The notes below the pieces were generated by a model. That model was not told the DNA's origin and searched no databases. It worked only from the letters and a program-made list of their open reading frames with translations. The translations under genes and the position numbers were made by a program. A DNA stretch of 64,000 nucleotides, taken from assembly GCA_020052615.1 (NCBI GenBank), contig JAGVOT010000012.1:1-64000 (forward strand). The letters run 5' to 3'. Source of the DNA: Nitrospirota bacterium. Lineage in GTDB: Bacteria; Nitrospirota; UBA9217. Shown piece after piece: positions 50,309-58,765 of this stretch (the stretch's first letter is position 1; every line of letters begins with the position of its first letter).

Positions 50309-51564
50309 TGGTTCCCGACAGCCTCCAGTTCGGGAAGGGGGAAGAACATCTTTCCTCCCGACCGGAGATATTCGGCTTCCTTTGCCACGATGTTGTCCTT
50401 GAAATGCCACGGGAGCACCATGAAATAATCGGGCATCATGGCACGCGCTTCCGCTTCCGAGATGATCGGGATGAGCGTCCCCGGCGTGTAACAGCCGAAC
50501 TTGTCCTTGTTGACCTCTGCGATGTACGGGATGTCCCTTTCGCTGATATTGCAGAACTGCAGGATCACGTTCCCTTTCGTGGAGGCGCCGTATCCCAGGA
50601 TCTTCTTGTTCTCCGATTTAGCGCGTCTGATGAACTGCATGAGTTGGTCGCGGTGCTCGAAGACACGGCGCTTGAACGCCTCGTAGGGCATCATGGTCTG
50701 CAGCCCCGTCTCCGATTCTTTGCGGAGGATCGTCTCCACGAGCGTCGTTGCCTCCCGGTACGGTGCGCCGGACTTGGCGACCATGAGAGAAAAACTGCCG
50801 CCGTTGACGTTGTTCAGCTCCACATCCAGGACCTTGAAGCCTACCTTGTCAGCCATCCATTTGATCTGCTTCAAACCGTAGTACTCGAGGTGCTCGTGAC
50901 AGATCGTATCGTAGGCGTTCATGTCCAGCATGGTGGGCATATAGCTCTGTTCGAAGACCCAGATCCCGTCGTCGGCAAGAACGTCATGGATCTGCCGCAT
51001 GAAATCGACAGGCGACTCCAGATCGTAGAACATGGAGATCGATGTGATCACCTTCGCCTTTGCGCCGCCGAAGCGCTTCTTGACCGCGCCGGCCGAGAAG
51101 AACTCCGGGATCAATTGGACCCGGTCCGGATAGTAGTCCTTGAACTTTATGCCCGTAGGATCGATCCCGACAAGGTTATAGCCCTTCTGCGGATATCCCT
51201 GGAGCAGAGTGCTGTCATTGCTGCCGATGTCAATGACGAGGTCCCCCTGCTTCAGATCGACCATCGCGCAGATCTTGCCGACTTTCAGATGAAGATGTTC
51301 GACCATGGACCGGTTCAGACCCGAGCGGTATCCGTAGTTCCGCCCGTACATCTCCTGCAGGTCATAGGAGTGCCTCAGTTGCAGCAGGCCGCAGGACCTG
51401 CCGGTACCGTCATCAGAGCATTTGACGAGCTCCAGGGGACCGGAGGTGATCTTCTGATCCCTTCTTGACGGAAAGACCCCGGTCAGGCTCTGCTCCCCAA
51501 GGCTCAGGACCGGCACCAGATCGATGTTTCCGCATATTCTGCATTTTGTGATCTCGCTGTACAT
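50305..51564 (-). CDS. Nucleotide-sugar C-methyltransferase (Methyltransf_13/14 family)
   Basis: The 419-residue protein has the three parts of sugar C-methyltransferases. The N-terminal zinc domain is CRICGN...LSLGEQSLTGVFP. The SAM domain has DLVIDIGSNDSTLLQGYP (about residue 108) and HEHLEYYGLKQI, the His-Glu-His region proposed as catalytic. The C-terminal domain has ILGYGASTKGNVILQFC. Relatives add a methyl group to carbon of a keto-deoxysugar, producing branched sugars. It overlaps the Gmd paralogue by four bases and follows two Gfo/Idh oxidoreductases, so these four may make one branched deoxysugar. Confidence 0.87.
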   Translation of the reverse strand: MYSEITKCRICGNIDLVPVLSLGEQSLTGVFPSRRDQKITSGPLELVKCSDDGTGRSCGLLQLRHSYDLQEMYGRNYGYRSGLNRSMVEHLHLKVGKICAMVDLKQGDLVIDIGSNDSTLLQGYPQKGYNLVGIDPTGIKFKDYYPDRVQLIPEFFSAGAVKKRFGGAKAKVITSISMFYDLESPVDFMRQIHDVLADDGIWVFEQSYMPTMLDMNAYDTICHEHLEYYGLKQIKWMADKVGFKVLDVELNNVNGGSFSLMVAKSGAPYREATTLVETILRKESETGLQTMMPYEAFKRRVFEHRDQLMQFIRRAKSENKKILGYGASTKGNVILQFCNISERDIPYIAEVNKDKFGCYTPGTLIPIISEAEARAMMPDYFMVLPWHFKDNIVAKEAEYLRSGGKMFFPLPELEAVGNQ

Positions 51565-51576
51565 GAATGATCCTTT

Positions 51577-52530
51577 CTACCCAACCGGGGGATAGTTTGA
51601 CATCTTATAGTAAACAGCCATCATATCGGCCTGTTCTTGTATCGAACAGAGTTCCCCTTCTGCTCCGCGAACGAATGCCTGGACCTGTCTGAAGAGTCCG
51701 GGCTTGTAGTCCCGGTCCAGCGGGTCGTCGATCTCCAGGAATTCTATGGCGACGGAGCCGACTTTTTGGATCTGGAGCTTTTCGAGGGGCCGGAAAATCA
51801 GGCGATGTTTCTTGGTGAGGACTTCTACACCCCATCGCCCCGGAGCTTCCCAGTTCGCCTGATAGGAGAACAGAGCGTTCCGGTCGCTTACGCCAGCCCC
51901 GGAGAAGATCGACGCAGCAGGATGCCAGTCGATCCCACCCCCGGTGTAACAGGCGATATCTCGGGGCTTCCCCCCAAGGTTGAATGCGAGGTCTATAACA
52001 TGGGTCGAATTGTGCAAGAACCAGTGTTCCTTGACTCCCGTCTCTTTTTTAAGATCTTTGACGACGTGGCTCCATTCGGTAAACTCGAAATTAAAGGAGG
52101 TTACTCCGCCGTCCTCACTGATGATATCCCGGCTCTTCATGACCGATGCGTAGAACCGCCGATTGTAGCCAACGAACACCTGCGCTCCGCATTGTCCGGC
52201 CATTTCGCGCACTTGTCTGATCTCGTCGATTGTGGCGCCACCGGGCTTTTCTACTAAGAGGTTTTTGACGCCGTGCTTTATGAGCAGCAAGGCGGATGAT
52301 CCGATGGACTTCTCGCCCACGGCTATGATCGCGTGCGATGGAAGAACGGCGTTCAAGGCCAACCATGCCTCGATGCCGCCCTCGTGGACCTCGACTCCGG
52401 TTGCTTCCTTAAAATCAGCAGCCGAGCCCGCCCCCCGGCCGACCACGGTCGTATCTACGGATAGAGAGCGCAGGACCTTCGCGTATTCGATCGCCATCGG
52501 ACCCGCTCCGACCAGCAGCATGTCGCTCAT
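51577..52530 (-). CDS. Gfo/Idh/MocA family oxidoreductase
   Basis: The 317-residue protein has a Rossmann start MSDMLLVGAGPMAIEYAKVL, the LLVEKPGGATIDEIRQV motif (EKP at about 93-95), NRRFYASVM and a C-terminal half with FLHNSTHVIDLAFNLGG, the His region at the active site. It would oxidise or reduce a sugar carbon with NAD(P). It lies 12 nt after the C-methyltransferase-proximal gene boundary and 23 nt before the other Gfo/Idh gene's stop, so all are in one transcript. Substrate unknown. Confidence 0.8.
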   Translation of the reverse strand: MSDMLLVGAGPMAIEYAKVLRSLSVDTTVVGRGAGSAADFKEATGVEVHEGGIEAWLALNAVLPSHAIIAVGEKSIGSSALLLIKHGVKNLLVEKPGGATIDEIRQVREMAGQCGAQVFVGYNRRFYASVMKSRDIISEDGGVTSFNFEFTEWSHVVKDLKKETGVKEHWFLHNSTHVIDLAFNLGGKPRDIACYTGGGIDWHPAASIFSGAGVSDRNALFSYQANWEAPGRWGVEVLTKKHRLIFRPLEKLQIQKVGSVAIEFLEIDDPLDRDYKPGLFRQVQAFVRGAEGELCSIQEQADMMAVYYKMSNYPPVG

Positions 52531-52553
52531 TATGTGCTCCTTCTTCAGTGTGC

Positions 52554-53543
52554 CTAAGTGAACGGGTAGTGCTCCTGCTTTCTCGCGCCCCGGCCCTCCA
52601 GAAATTCCCGCAGAGGTTCGAGCATTTGGAGATGCAACTGCATCGACTCATTGTAAGGGACCAGGCCGCAGGTTCCCTTTGTGAGAATATCCCCAACGAC
52701 CTGTGCTGTCATTTGGCTTTGGTAGGGGATGACAGCATCCGTTTCCTTCCACGCCCAGCCTTCACCGGATCTCGCGATCCATGCCTTTCGTTCCCATTCC
52801 CGCGAGATCAGCCGTGTCCCGGCGGAGATTATCTCGACCATCACCGGCAGGTCGCCGTCAGGAAAACAGGTTAAAACGCCTGAGCAGCCGTTTTCGAACC
52901 TCACTGTCAGCGTCCCGTTAAGTTCCAGGAAGCCCTTTCGCTTGCTCTCTATTGGCGGAAGGTGGAGCAGGGACGTGTCTAGAGAGAATCGCGAGCCGCC
53001 CGAGAGAAAGGCCATGTGGTCGATGTAGTGAATCGCGTTGGTAATGAGGCCGAACTGACTTCCGGTAACTATGTAGGTGAACGGTGTCCCCTGGAACAGC
53101 GTCCGCAGCCCGGCATAGAACGGCATGGTGCGCATGCTGCAGTTCACCCATGCCCGGACCTCGTTATTTCTGAGAAGGTCCTCGACGGTCGCGTAATCGT
53201 TCTTCTTATCAAACAATAGTTTTTCCAGCACCATACTGCGGACCGTTCCCCTCCCGAGGAGCGTTTCAACGATCTGACGCCGCATGTCGGAGTTCGAGGG
53301 GATGATCGCGATGTCGACCGGATCGAAAGACGCGGGGACCTCTCTCAGGTACCGCACACTATGTGTCTGAACGCCCGGGATGCTTTCATAGCGTTCCCGC
53401 GCGGTCCTCAAGGACGTCTCTGAGGGATCGACCACCGTAATATCGAGCGAGATAGGGACCGTCTTGAGCGCCTGGAGGTGGCGGCTTCCGAGTTGCCCGG
53501 CCCCAACGATAAAGATCGATCTCGTTTCCGCGCCCTCAGTCAT
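52554..53543 (-). CDS. Gfo/Idh/MocA-like oxidoreductase with degenerate EKP motif
   Basis: I choose ATG 53543, 8 nt after AAGGA; the track's GTG at 53549 is too close to that site. The 329-residue product starts TRSIFIVGAGQLGSRHLQAL, a good NAD(P) loop. The family's EKP is here VLEKLLFDKK, so the Pro is lost. AWVNCSMRTMPFYAGLRTLF and HYIDHMAFLSGG carry candidate catalytic residues. It overlaps the amidotransferase gene by eight bases. Similar proteins occur next to amidotransferase/HisHF genes in other surface-sugar loci in my recollection. Activity may differ from typical sugar dehydrogenases. Confidence 0.7.
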   Translation of the reverse strand: MTEGAETRSIFIVGAGQLGSRHLQALKTVPISLDITVVDPSETSLRTARERYESIPGVQTHSVRYLREVPASFDPVDIAIIPSNSDMRRQIVETLLGRGTVRSMVLEKLLFDKKNDYATVEDLLRNNEVRAWVNCSMRTMPFYAGLRTLFQGTPFTYIVTGSQFGLITNAIHYIDHMAFLSGGSRFSLDTSLLHLPPIESKRKGFLELNGTLTVRFENGCSGVLTCFPDGDLPVMVEIISAGTRLISREWERKAWIARSGEGWAWKETDAVIPYQSQMTAQVVGDILTKGTCGLVPYNESMQLHLQMLEPLREFLEGRGARKQEHYPFT

Positions 53544-54762
53544 CGGCACCGTCCTTATTCACCGTGTGGCGAAGCATCCATTCGTCGTTGACCCTCGTCC
53601 AGAGGTGGGGAGAGCGGCCCTGGTCGCAGAGCTTGTGGAACTGCTCCGGCTGCATGCCGATGTAATCCATGATCTCGTTGAAGTATCGGTCCGGGAACTC
53701 TCCGTCGAACCGCTTTACGAGAGCCGCGCCTTCCTCGCGCGTAATGTGACGGTTCCGGATCTCCTGCGATGCGTCGTAGGTCGCGCGGCCGATCCCGAAC
53801 TTAATGAACGTCGTGTAGTAGTGCAGGTCGTCGATCTTGTCGTCGATGCTATTGTATTTGCTGTAGGTCCCCTGGGTCCGGAACGGGCGCGCTTGAAATC
53901 CAGTGTGCTCCACGGCATAGTAGTAGGATTCCTGCGGCGTCCACCTGAGGTAGTACCCGAGATAGTGCACCTCGATATTCGACCGCTCGAGCTCCTGGTG
54001 GTCCGCCGGGAGAAAGGTCATGAGGTCGCCCAGGTCCACCTGGTAGCGGTCGATGAGCTCGCGGACTGAGACCCCCCCAAGGTATACCTCGTCGACGTTC
54101 TTCATGCTGTAGTACGACTTGTCGCGGAGTGACGTGGCATTGTCGGCGATGGGGTTGCCGTATTCCGCCTCGTTCTCGCCATAGAAAATGAGCGGGATCC
54201 CGAACTTTGCTGCGATCTTTGGTGCTAGGTTCTTCTGCCCCAGCATGAAGGTCTGGAACGGATGCAGCAGATTCTCGATCGAGAGGCGCGTCAGAAGCTT
54301 CATTACGCGGCCGTTCTGATTGAAGGTGATGTTGTCGAATCCCCCAACCTCTATCCAGTTCCGGAAATTGCGGTATCCATAGTCAGTGTAGAGGATTGGC
54401 GGCCACGTTATCGTGAGAGGGTGCATGCCGTACTTATATTTCAGTACGTGGGCCTGGAAGGCGCTGTCCTTGCCGCCGCTTCCGGGGACGATGCAGTCGT
54501 AGTGGCCATCCTTCCGTCGGTGACTGTCCAGAAGCCTGAGAAGTTCTTCTTCCCTCTTTTTCCAGTCAATCTTCTCCTTTTGCTCCGCGACCCTGCATGC
54601 GTCGCAGATGCCGTCACGATCAATGTTCATGGTGGTCTTTTTGCTGTCCCTGGTGTGCTTGAATTCAACTGCAGAGGCGGGGCGCTGGTTTGATATGACA
54701 CAGCGGTTGCAGAAAACCACCTTTTCCGGCAGACCATATTTAGTCTCGAACTTCTTATTCAT
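53536..54762 (-). CDS. N-acetyl sugar amidotransferase, copy 1 (WbpG/PseA-like)
   Basis: The 408-residue protein begins with Cys pairs CNRC and CDAC, then has the PP-loop VPGSGGKDSAFQAHVLK (about residue 92) and the IFYGENEAEYGNP loop. It belongs to the same family as 42272 but is only distantly similar. It uses ammonia supplied by HisH/HisF to amidinate an acetamido group of a nucleotide sugar. Here the hisH gene (8-nt overlap) and hisF lie directly upstream, and legF upstream of those, so CMP-legionaminic acid or a precursor is a candidate substrate. GGAGAAAG precedes the ATG. Confidence 0.88.
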   Translation of the reverse strand: MNKKFETKYGLPEKVVFCNRCVISNQRPASAVEFKHTRDSKKTTMNIDRDGICDACRVAEQKEKIDWKKREEELLRLLDSHRRKDGHYDCIVPGSGGKDSAFQAHVLKYKYGMHPLTITWPPILYTDYGYRNFRNWIEVGGFDNITFNQNGRVMKLLTRLSIENLLHPFQTFMLGQKNLAPKIAAKFGIPLIFYGENEAEYGNPIADNATSLRDKSYYSMKNVDEVYLGGVSVRELIDRYQVDLGDLMTFLPADHQELERSNIEVHYLGYYLRWTPQESYYYAVEHTGFQARPFRTQGTYSKYNSIDDKIDDLHYYTTFIKFGIGRATYDASQEIRNRHITREEGAALVKRFDGEFPDRYFNEIMDYIGMQPEQFHKLCDQGRSPHLWTRVNDEWMLRHTVNKDGADD

Positions 54763-55441
54763 TTTCTTTCTCCCGATGCTTCACCAGGGAAGCAAAGTTC
54801 TCGTAGATCTTCATGCCTTCCGTTGAGCTTTTTTCCGGATGGAATTGGCATGCAAATACATTGTTCCAGGCGACGCTTGAGCAGTATTCCGTCCCTTCAT
54901 AGTTGGTGAAAGACGCCGCCATCCGGACGTCGTCCGGTATCGTGTAAAAGGAATGGATGAAATACATGAACTCCCCCTCCCGAATGCCGTGAAGCAGTGA
55001 GTCTTGCCATGCGGTCTTGCCGGTTTGAGCCGGGAGGTAGATTCGGTTCCAGCCGACCTGCGGAACCTTGACGGTGCGCCCGTCCTGGCCGGTGGTCGAG
55101 AATTTGACCACCCGTCCCTGGATGATATCCAAACCGCTATGATGCCCGAATTCCTCGCTCTCGGTCATCAGGAGCTGCAGACCAAGGCAAACTCCCATGA
55201 ACGGCCTGCCGCTTGCAATAAAGTCCCTGATCGACGATACGAGGTCGAGCCGCACGAGGTTCTGCATCGCATCCCCGAAGGCGCCGACACCGGGCAGCAC
55301 CATTGCATCAGAACTCTGGATGACCGCTGGATCGGATGTGATCACGGGTAAGAGCCCCACCTGTTTGCAGGCACGCACAACGCTGAACAGGTTGCCCATT
55401 TGATAGTCGATGACGGCTATCTGCCCCTTACGTGCCTGCAC
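54755..55441 (-). CDS. hisH: HisH-like glutamine amidotransferase subunit
   Basis: This 228-residue class-I glutaminase has the nucleophile in PFMGVCLGLQLL (about residue 84) and the His-Glu pair in CQFHPEKSS. Start is GTG 55441, six bases after AGGAGA. HisH releases ammonia from glutamine and passes it through HisF. Because no other histidine genes are here and an amidotransferase overlaps it downstream, it is a glycan-dedicated copy (as HisH2 in Pseudomonas O5), not the histidine-pathway enzyme. It overlaps hisF by 14 nt. Confidence 0.9.
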   Translation of the reverse strand: MQARKGQIAVIDYQMGNLFSVVRACKQVGLLPVITSDPAVIQSSDAMVLPGVGAFGDAMQNLVRLDLVSSIRDFIASGRPFMGVCLGLQLLMTESEEFGHHSGLDIIQGRVVKFSTTGQDGRTVKVPQVGWNRIYLPAQTGKTAWQDSLLHGIREGEFMYFIHSFYTIPDDVRMAASFTNYEGTEYCSSVAWNNVFACQFHPEKSSTEGMKIYENFASLVKHREKENE

Positions 55442-56312
55442 GAAACTTCTCCTCTGATCGCGTTGTACGGCAGTTTATCCCATGACGGGACAAGTGCTCC
55501 TTGATCGCCGGCATTCCGGCCGGCGTTATACTGGAGAACGTCCTTCCGCTTCTCAGGAACGATTGGTTCCCTTCGTTTGACTCGTCCAAGGAGCGTTCCT
55601 GGCTGCGAATGATGTCGTAGTGCAGCACCGATGCGATGGCAACGGCGTCTGCGCCAGCATCGGAAATGACCTGGCGGATATGATCGATCTCGCCGGCTCC
55701 CCCGCATGCTATGACGGGGATAGTGACCGCATGGGCAACAGCCTTCGTCAGGTCGATGTCGAACCCCCTGCCGGTTCCTTCACGGTCGATCGACGTGATC
55801 ATGATCTCACCCGCTCCTAGCTCCTCGACCTGCTTCGCCCACGCAAGAACTTCGATCCCCGTATGTTCCCGGCCGTTATCAGTATATGCCAGATAACGGC
55901 CGTCGGGTTGTCGTATCGCTTCGATGGATATCAGGATGGTCGATGAACCAAACTTTCGCGAGGCATCCCTGATGATCTGCGGGTTCTTGATCGCCGCGGT
56001 GTTCAGCGATACCTTGTCCGCTCCGGCTCGAAGCACGTCACGGATGTCCTCAATTGTCCTCAGCCCGCCGCCAACGGTCAGGGGGATGAATATTTCCCGT
56101 GCGGTGCGTTCGATGATGTCGTGCAGGCTGTTCCGCTCATAAAGACTTGCCACCACATCCATGTATACCAGCTCATCGGCGCCGCTGTCATAGTAGGAAC
56201 GAGCGAACTGTTCCGGTTTTCCCAGGACCCGGAGGCCTTCCAGATGGATGCCCTTCACGAGATTGGGTCCCTTGATGTCAAGTCGCGGTATTATCCTTAT
56301 GTTCTTTGACAT
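55428..56312 (-). CDS. hisF: HisF-like cyclase/ammonia-channel subunit with insertion
   Basis: Start is ATG 56312 (MSKNIRIIPRLDIKG). The 294-residue TIM barrel shows PRLDIKGPNLVKGIHLEGLRVLG, LTVGGGLRTIEDIRDVL, VSLNTAAIKNP, TSIDREGTGRGFDIDL and VIACGGAGEIDHI. It is about 40 residues longer than histidine-pathway HisF, because an SNEGNQSFLRSGR segment precedes the final helix IKEHLSRHGINCR. The N-terminal catalytic Asp and the phosphate sites are kept. It forms the ammonia tunnel with HisH for the sugar amidotransferase. It overlaps legF by 16 nt. Confidence 0.9.
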   Translation of the reverse strand: MSKNIRIIPRLDIKGPNLVKGIHLEGLRVLGKPEQFARSYYDSGADELVYMDVVASLYERNSLHDIIERTAREIFIPLTVGGGLRTIEDIRDVLRAGADKVSLNTAAIKNPQIIRDASRKFGSSTILISIEAIRQPDGRYLAYTDNGREHTGIEVLAWAKQVEELGAGEIMITSIDREGTGRGFDIDLTKAVAHAVTIPVIACGGAGEIDHIRQVISDAGADAVAIASVLHYDIIRSQERSLDESNEGNQSFLRSGRTFSSITPAGMPAIKEHLSRHGINCRTTRSEEKFRAGT

Positions 56313-57022
56313 GGCTGGGATGAAGGCTTCTTTCCGATCAGCAGTTCTGCAAGCTGGAAGTCGATCCTCGTGTCTATGTCGACCGACCGTTCCCCGGGCA
56401 TGACGAATGCGTACGCCCCCTTCCCGAAGAAGGTCTTGCCGGTCCGCAGATGATCGCAATACGCCGCGTTAATCGCGCCGTTCAGGCGATAGAACGTCGG
56501 AAGCTCCTGGCGGTTCTTGTTCATAATATCGGGCCGCAGGAACCCGTCCAGAGAACCATCCGCCGGGAGCACGTTTGACCAGTACGGGTGATGTTCGGTC
56601 TCGCACACGGAGACGATCGCACGAGCGTCCTTCGAGAACAATAGGGTGAGCGCGTTGTCGATGTCCTCCGTCGTCCGGAGCGGCGATGTCGGCTGCAGGA
56701 GCACGAAGACGTCGTATCGGTCGCGGTTTTCTTCCAGCCAGGAAAGGGCGTGGAGAATGACGTCCATCGCCTTGGCCGTGTCGGAGGCGAGTTCCTTCGG
56801 ACGCAGGAACGGTACGTCCGCGCCGTGGGCCCGGGCGACAGACGCGATCTCCTCGTCATCGGTCGACACGATGACCCTGTCTATATGCACGCTCGCTTTC
56901 GCCTGTTCAATGGTCCATGCGATAAGAGGCTTTCCATTCAGGGGAAGAACGTTCTTCCGCGGGAGTCCTTTAGAACCGCCGCGTGCTGGTATCAGTGCAA
57001 CGATCCGCTTATCCTTATACAT
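56297..57022 (-). CDS. legF: CMP-nonulosonate (legionaminate) cytidylyltransferase
   Basis: The 241-residue enzyme has the CMP-sugar synthetase signature IPARGGSKGLPRKNVLPLNGKPLIAWTIEQA, VIVSTDDEEIASVA, VLLQPTSPLRTTEDID and the C-terminal SVDIDTRIDFQLAELLI. It couples CTP to a nonulosonic acid. With the upstream Leg genes the substrate is most likely di-N-acetyl-legionaminic acid; NeuA (sialic) and PseF (pseudaminic) are the alternatives. It overlaps the PtmE-like gene by eight bases. Confidence 0.88.
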   Translation of the reverse strand: MYKDKRIVALIPARGGSKGLPRKNVLPLNGKPLIAWTIEQAKASVHIDRVIVSTDDEEIASVARAHGADVPFLRPKELASDTAKAMDVILHALSWLEENRDRYDVFVLLQPTSPLRTTEDIDNALTLLFSKDARAIVSVCETEHHPYWSNVLPADGSLDGFLRPDIMNKNRQELPTFYRLNGAINAAYCDHLRTGKTFFGKGAYAFVMPGERSVDIDTRIDFQLAELLIGKKPSSQPCQRT

Positions 57023-58097
57023 TTCCCAATTCCTTCAGGCTCTTTCGGTACTCATCCCACTGCCCGATATCGAACCAGCCACCCCAGTGCGGGTAGACAC
57101 CGACCCGCTCCGCGCGCTGCACCGTGACCAATGCAATGAGCTTGTCCATATCGAGATGCTGGCGGTCCTTGATAAAATCGAATATGGAGGGATCGAACAT
57201 ATAGGTCCCGGTGTTGATGAACAGGTCCAGCTTGGGCTTTTCATCGATGCGCTCGAGAACGCCGTTGTTCATGCAGAGCACTCCGTAGGGAACGGTAAAT
57301 TCCCTGTGAGACCCTATGATGGTCATGATGTTCTTGTGGTTATGGTGCCACTGTATGAAGTCATGGTAGCTGCCTTCGAGGATCGTATCGCAATTGGTCA
57401 CAATGAACGGCCGGTCGATCATCCTCCGCAGCAGGAACATGCCGCCTGCGGTCCCGTAGAATTCCTCCTCTTCCACGAACGTGATGCTGTAGGGGAGCGT
57501 ATTTTCCCCGAAGTAGGCCTTGATCATCTCCTTTTTGTAATTGACGACAAGGATGAACCGGGAAAAACCGTTTTCATGGTACCGGTCCATGATATTCTCG
57601 ATGACGGGCTTGTCCCCGAGGGGAATGAGCGGCTTGGGCAGGATCTTGGTAAAAGGATCCAGACGCGTCCCCTTTCCTCCCGCCATGATGACGACCGGGT
57701 TGTCAAGGGCGGCCGCTTTCTTGGTTATTACCGGTCTGTCATCGCCCAGAAAGTCGATCCAGAGCAGGACGTCAACGATGACACCGTTCTCGTTGACGAC
57801 AGGGACCTGCTCGATCATATGCTTCTGCATCAAGGTTTTCGCGTCATGAGCCAGGTCCCGCGTGTTCAAGGGAAGGGAAAAGAACTTTTTTGTCATTACT
57901 GATTCCACGGGCGTGTTCATTACGAGGCCGGTGATGATCCCCCGCCTGATATCGCCGTCCGATAGCGCGCCGATGAGTTTGTTCTGAGCATCGGTGACAA
58001 AGAGGATCTTCCGGCCGGTATCATTCAACCGCTGGATCGCCTCCTTGATCGTGCTGTGCGGCGCTATAAGAAGCGATCTGAGAAGTTCCTGGTCCAT
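57015..58097 (-). CDS. ptmE: CBS-domain nucleotidyltransferase (PtmE-like)
   Basis: I use ATG 58097, 5 nt after AGGTGA; the track's GTG lies 9 nt upstream. The 360-residue protein has two CBS motifs (about residues 5-120, FVTDAQNKLIGALSDGDIRRGI and VPVVNENGVIVDVL), then a sugar nucleotidyltransferase domain MAGGKGTRLDPFTKILPKPLIPLGDKPVIENIM and NCDTIL. In Campylobacter, PtmE uses GTP and glucosamine-1-P to make GDP-GlcN for legionaminic acid synthesis, and this architecture is the same. Placement inside the Leg genes supports it. The CBS pair may sense nucleotides. Confidence 0.85.
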   Translation of the reverse strand: MDQELLRSLLIAPHSTIKEAIQRLNDTGRKILFVTDAQNKLIGALSDGDIRRGIITGLVMNTPVESVMTKKFFSLPLNTRDLAHDAKTLMQKHMIEQVPVVNENGVIVDVLLWIDFLGDDRPVITKKAAALDNPVVIMAGGKGTRLDPFTKILPKPLIPLGDKPVIENIMDRYHENGFSRFILVVNYKKEMIKAYFGENTLPYSITFVEEEEFYGTAGGMFLLRRMIDRPFIVTNCDTILEGSYHDFIQWHHNHKNIMTIIGSHREFTVPYGVLCMNNGVLERIDEKPKLDLFINTGTYMFDPSIFDFIKDRQHLDMDKLIALVTVQRAERVGVYPHWGGWFDIGQWDEYRKSLKELGNV

Positions 58098-58117
58098 TGC
58101 ATTCACCTGGTTAAGCG

Positions 58118-58765
58118 TTAAGATATTTTCGACGCACGTTGACGAGCCGGTACACCGGCATATTCGGTGTTTTCAGGGACGTCCGTGACCACGACCGATC
58201 CCGCGCCGATCAGACTGTTCCTGCCGATCCTGATGCCCTGTATCACCGTCGCGCCGGTGCCCAGATGGACCTCGTCGGCGACACGGATGTCGCCGGAAAG
58301 CGTCACCCCCGGGGAAATATGGACATGGTCGCCGATAGAACAATCGTGGTCCACGGAAGCCTTCGTGTTAACGATCGTGTTCATGCCTATCGTGCTGCCG
58401 GGCTGGATCACCGCCCCCGCCATGATCTGCGCCCCTTCGCCGAGCGCTACATCGGACGCGATGACGGCCGACGGATGGACCACGGTGACAAAGGCATAGC
58501 CTTTGCTTTTGAACTTCTCGAACAGGGCTGTCCTCGCCCGCGGTACGTTGACAGAGCCCATACCGTTCACCAGACGGATACTTCCCGGGAGATGATGCAA
58601 GACAGCGCCGTCATCGCCCAGGACCGGGATCCCCATGATGAGCATATTGTGCTTGGCGGGATCGGCATCGGTTATGCCCAGGATGGTCCTCTTGGAGGTC
58701 TTCAGGGCCTCGATCAATACCTTCGCATGTCCGCCGCCGCCCAGGATGATCACCGGCAGGTTCAT
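58118..58765 (-). CDS. legH: NeuD/PglD-family sugar N-acetyltransferase (LegH-like)
   Basis: The 215-residue enzyme begins LPVIILGGGGHAKVLIEALK, the Rossmann-like sugar-binding domain of PglD/NeuD. Hexapeptide repeats follow (IASDVALGEGAQIMAGAVIQPGSTIGMNTIVNTKASVDHDCSIGDHVHI), where His in VDHD is catalytic, ending in GAGSVVVTDVP. It acetylates the 4-amino group of a GDP- or UDP-4-amino-6-deoxy-HexNAc using acetyl-CoA. It overlaps the LegI gene by ATGA. Its position matches LegH in known clusters. Confidence 0.87.
   Translation of the reverse strand: MNLPVIILGGGGHAKVLIEALKTSKRTILGITDADPAKHNMLIMGIPVLGDDGAVLHHLPGSIRLVNGMGSVNVPRARTALFEKFKSKGYAFVTVVHPSAVIASDVALGEGAQIMAGAVIQPGSTIGMNTIVNTKASVDHDCSIGDHVHISPGVTLSGDIRVADEVHLGTGATVIQGIRIGRNSLIGAGSVVVTDVPENTEYAGVPARQRASKIS

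Noticed and set aside
54755-56312. hisH/hisF as part of a histidine operon
   Set aside because: No other his gene is near, and both overlap sugar-amidotransferase and legF genes. They are glycan-dedicated copies.
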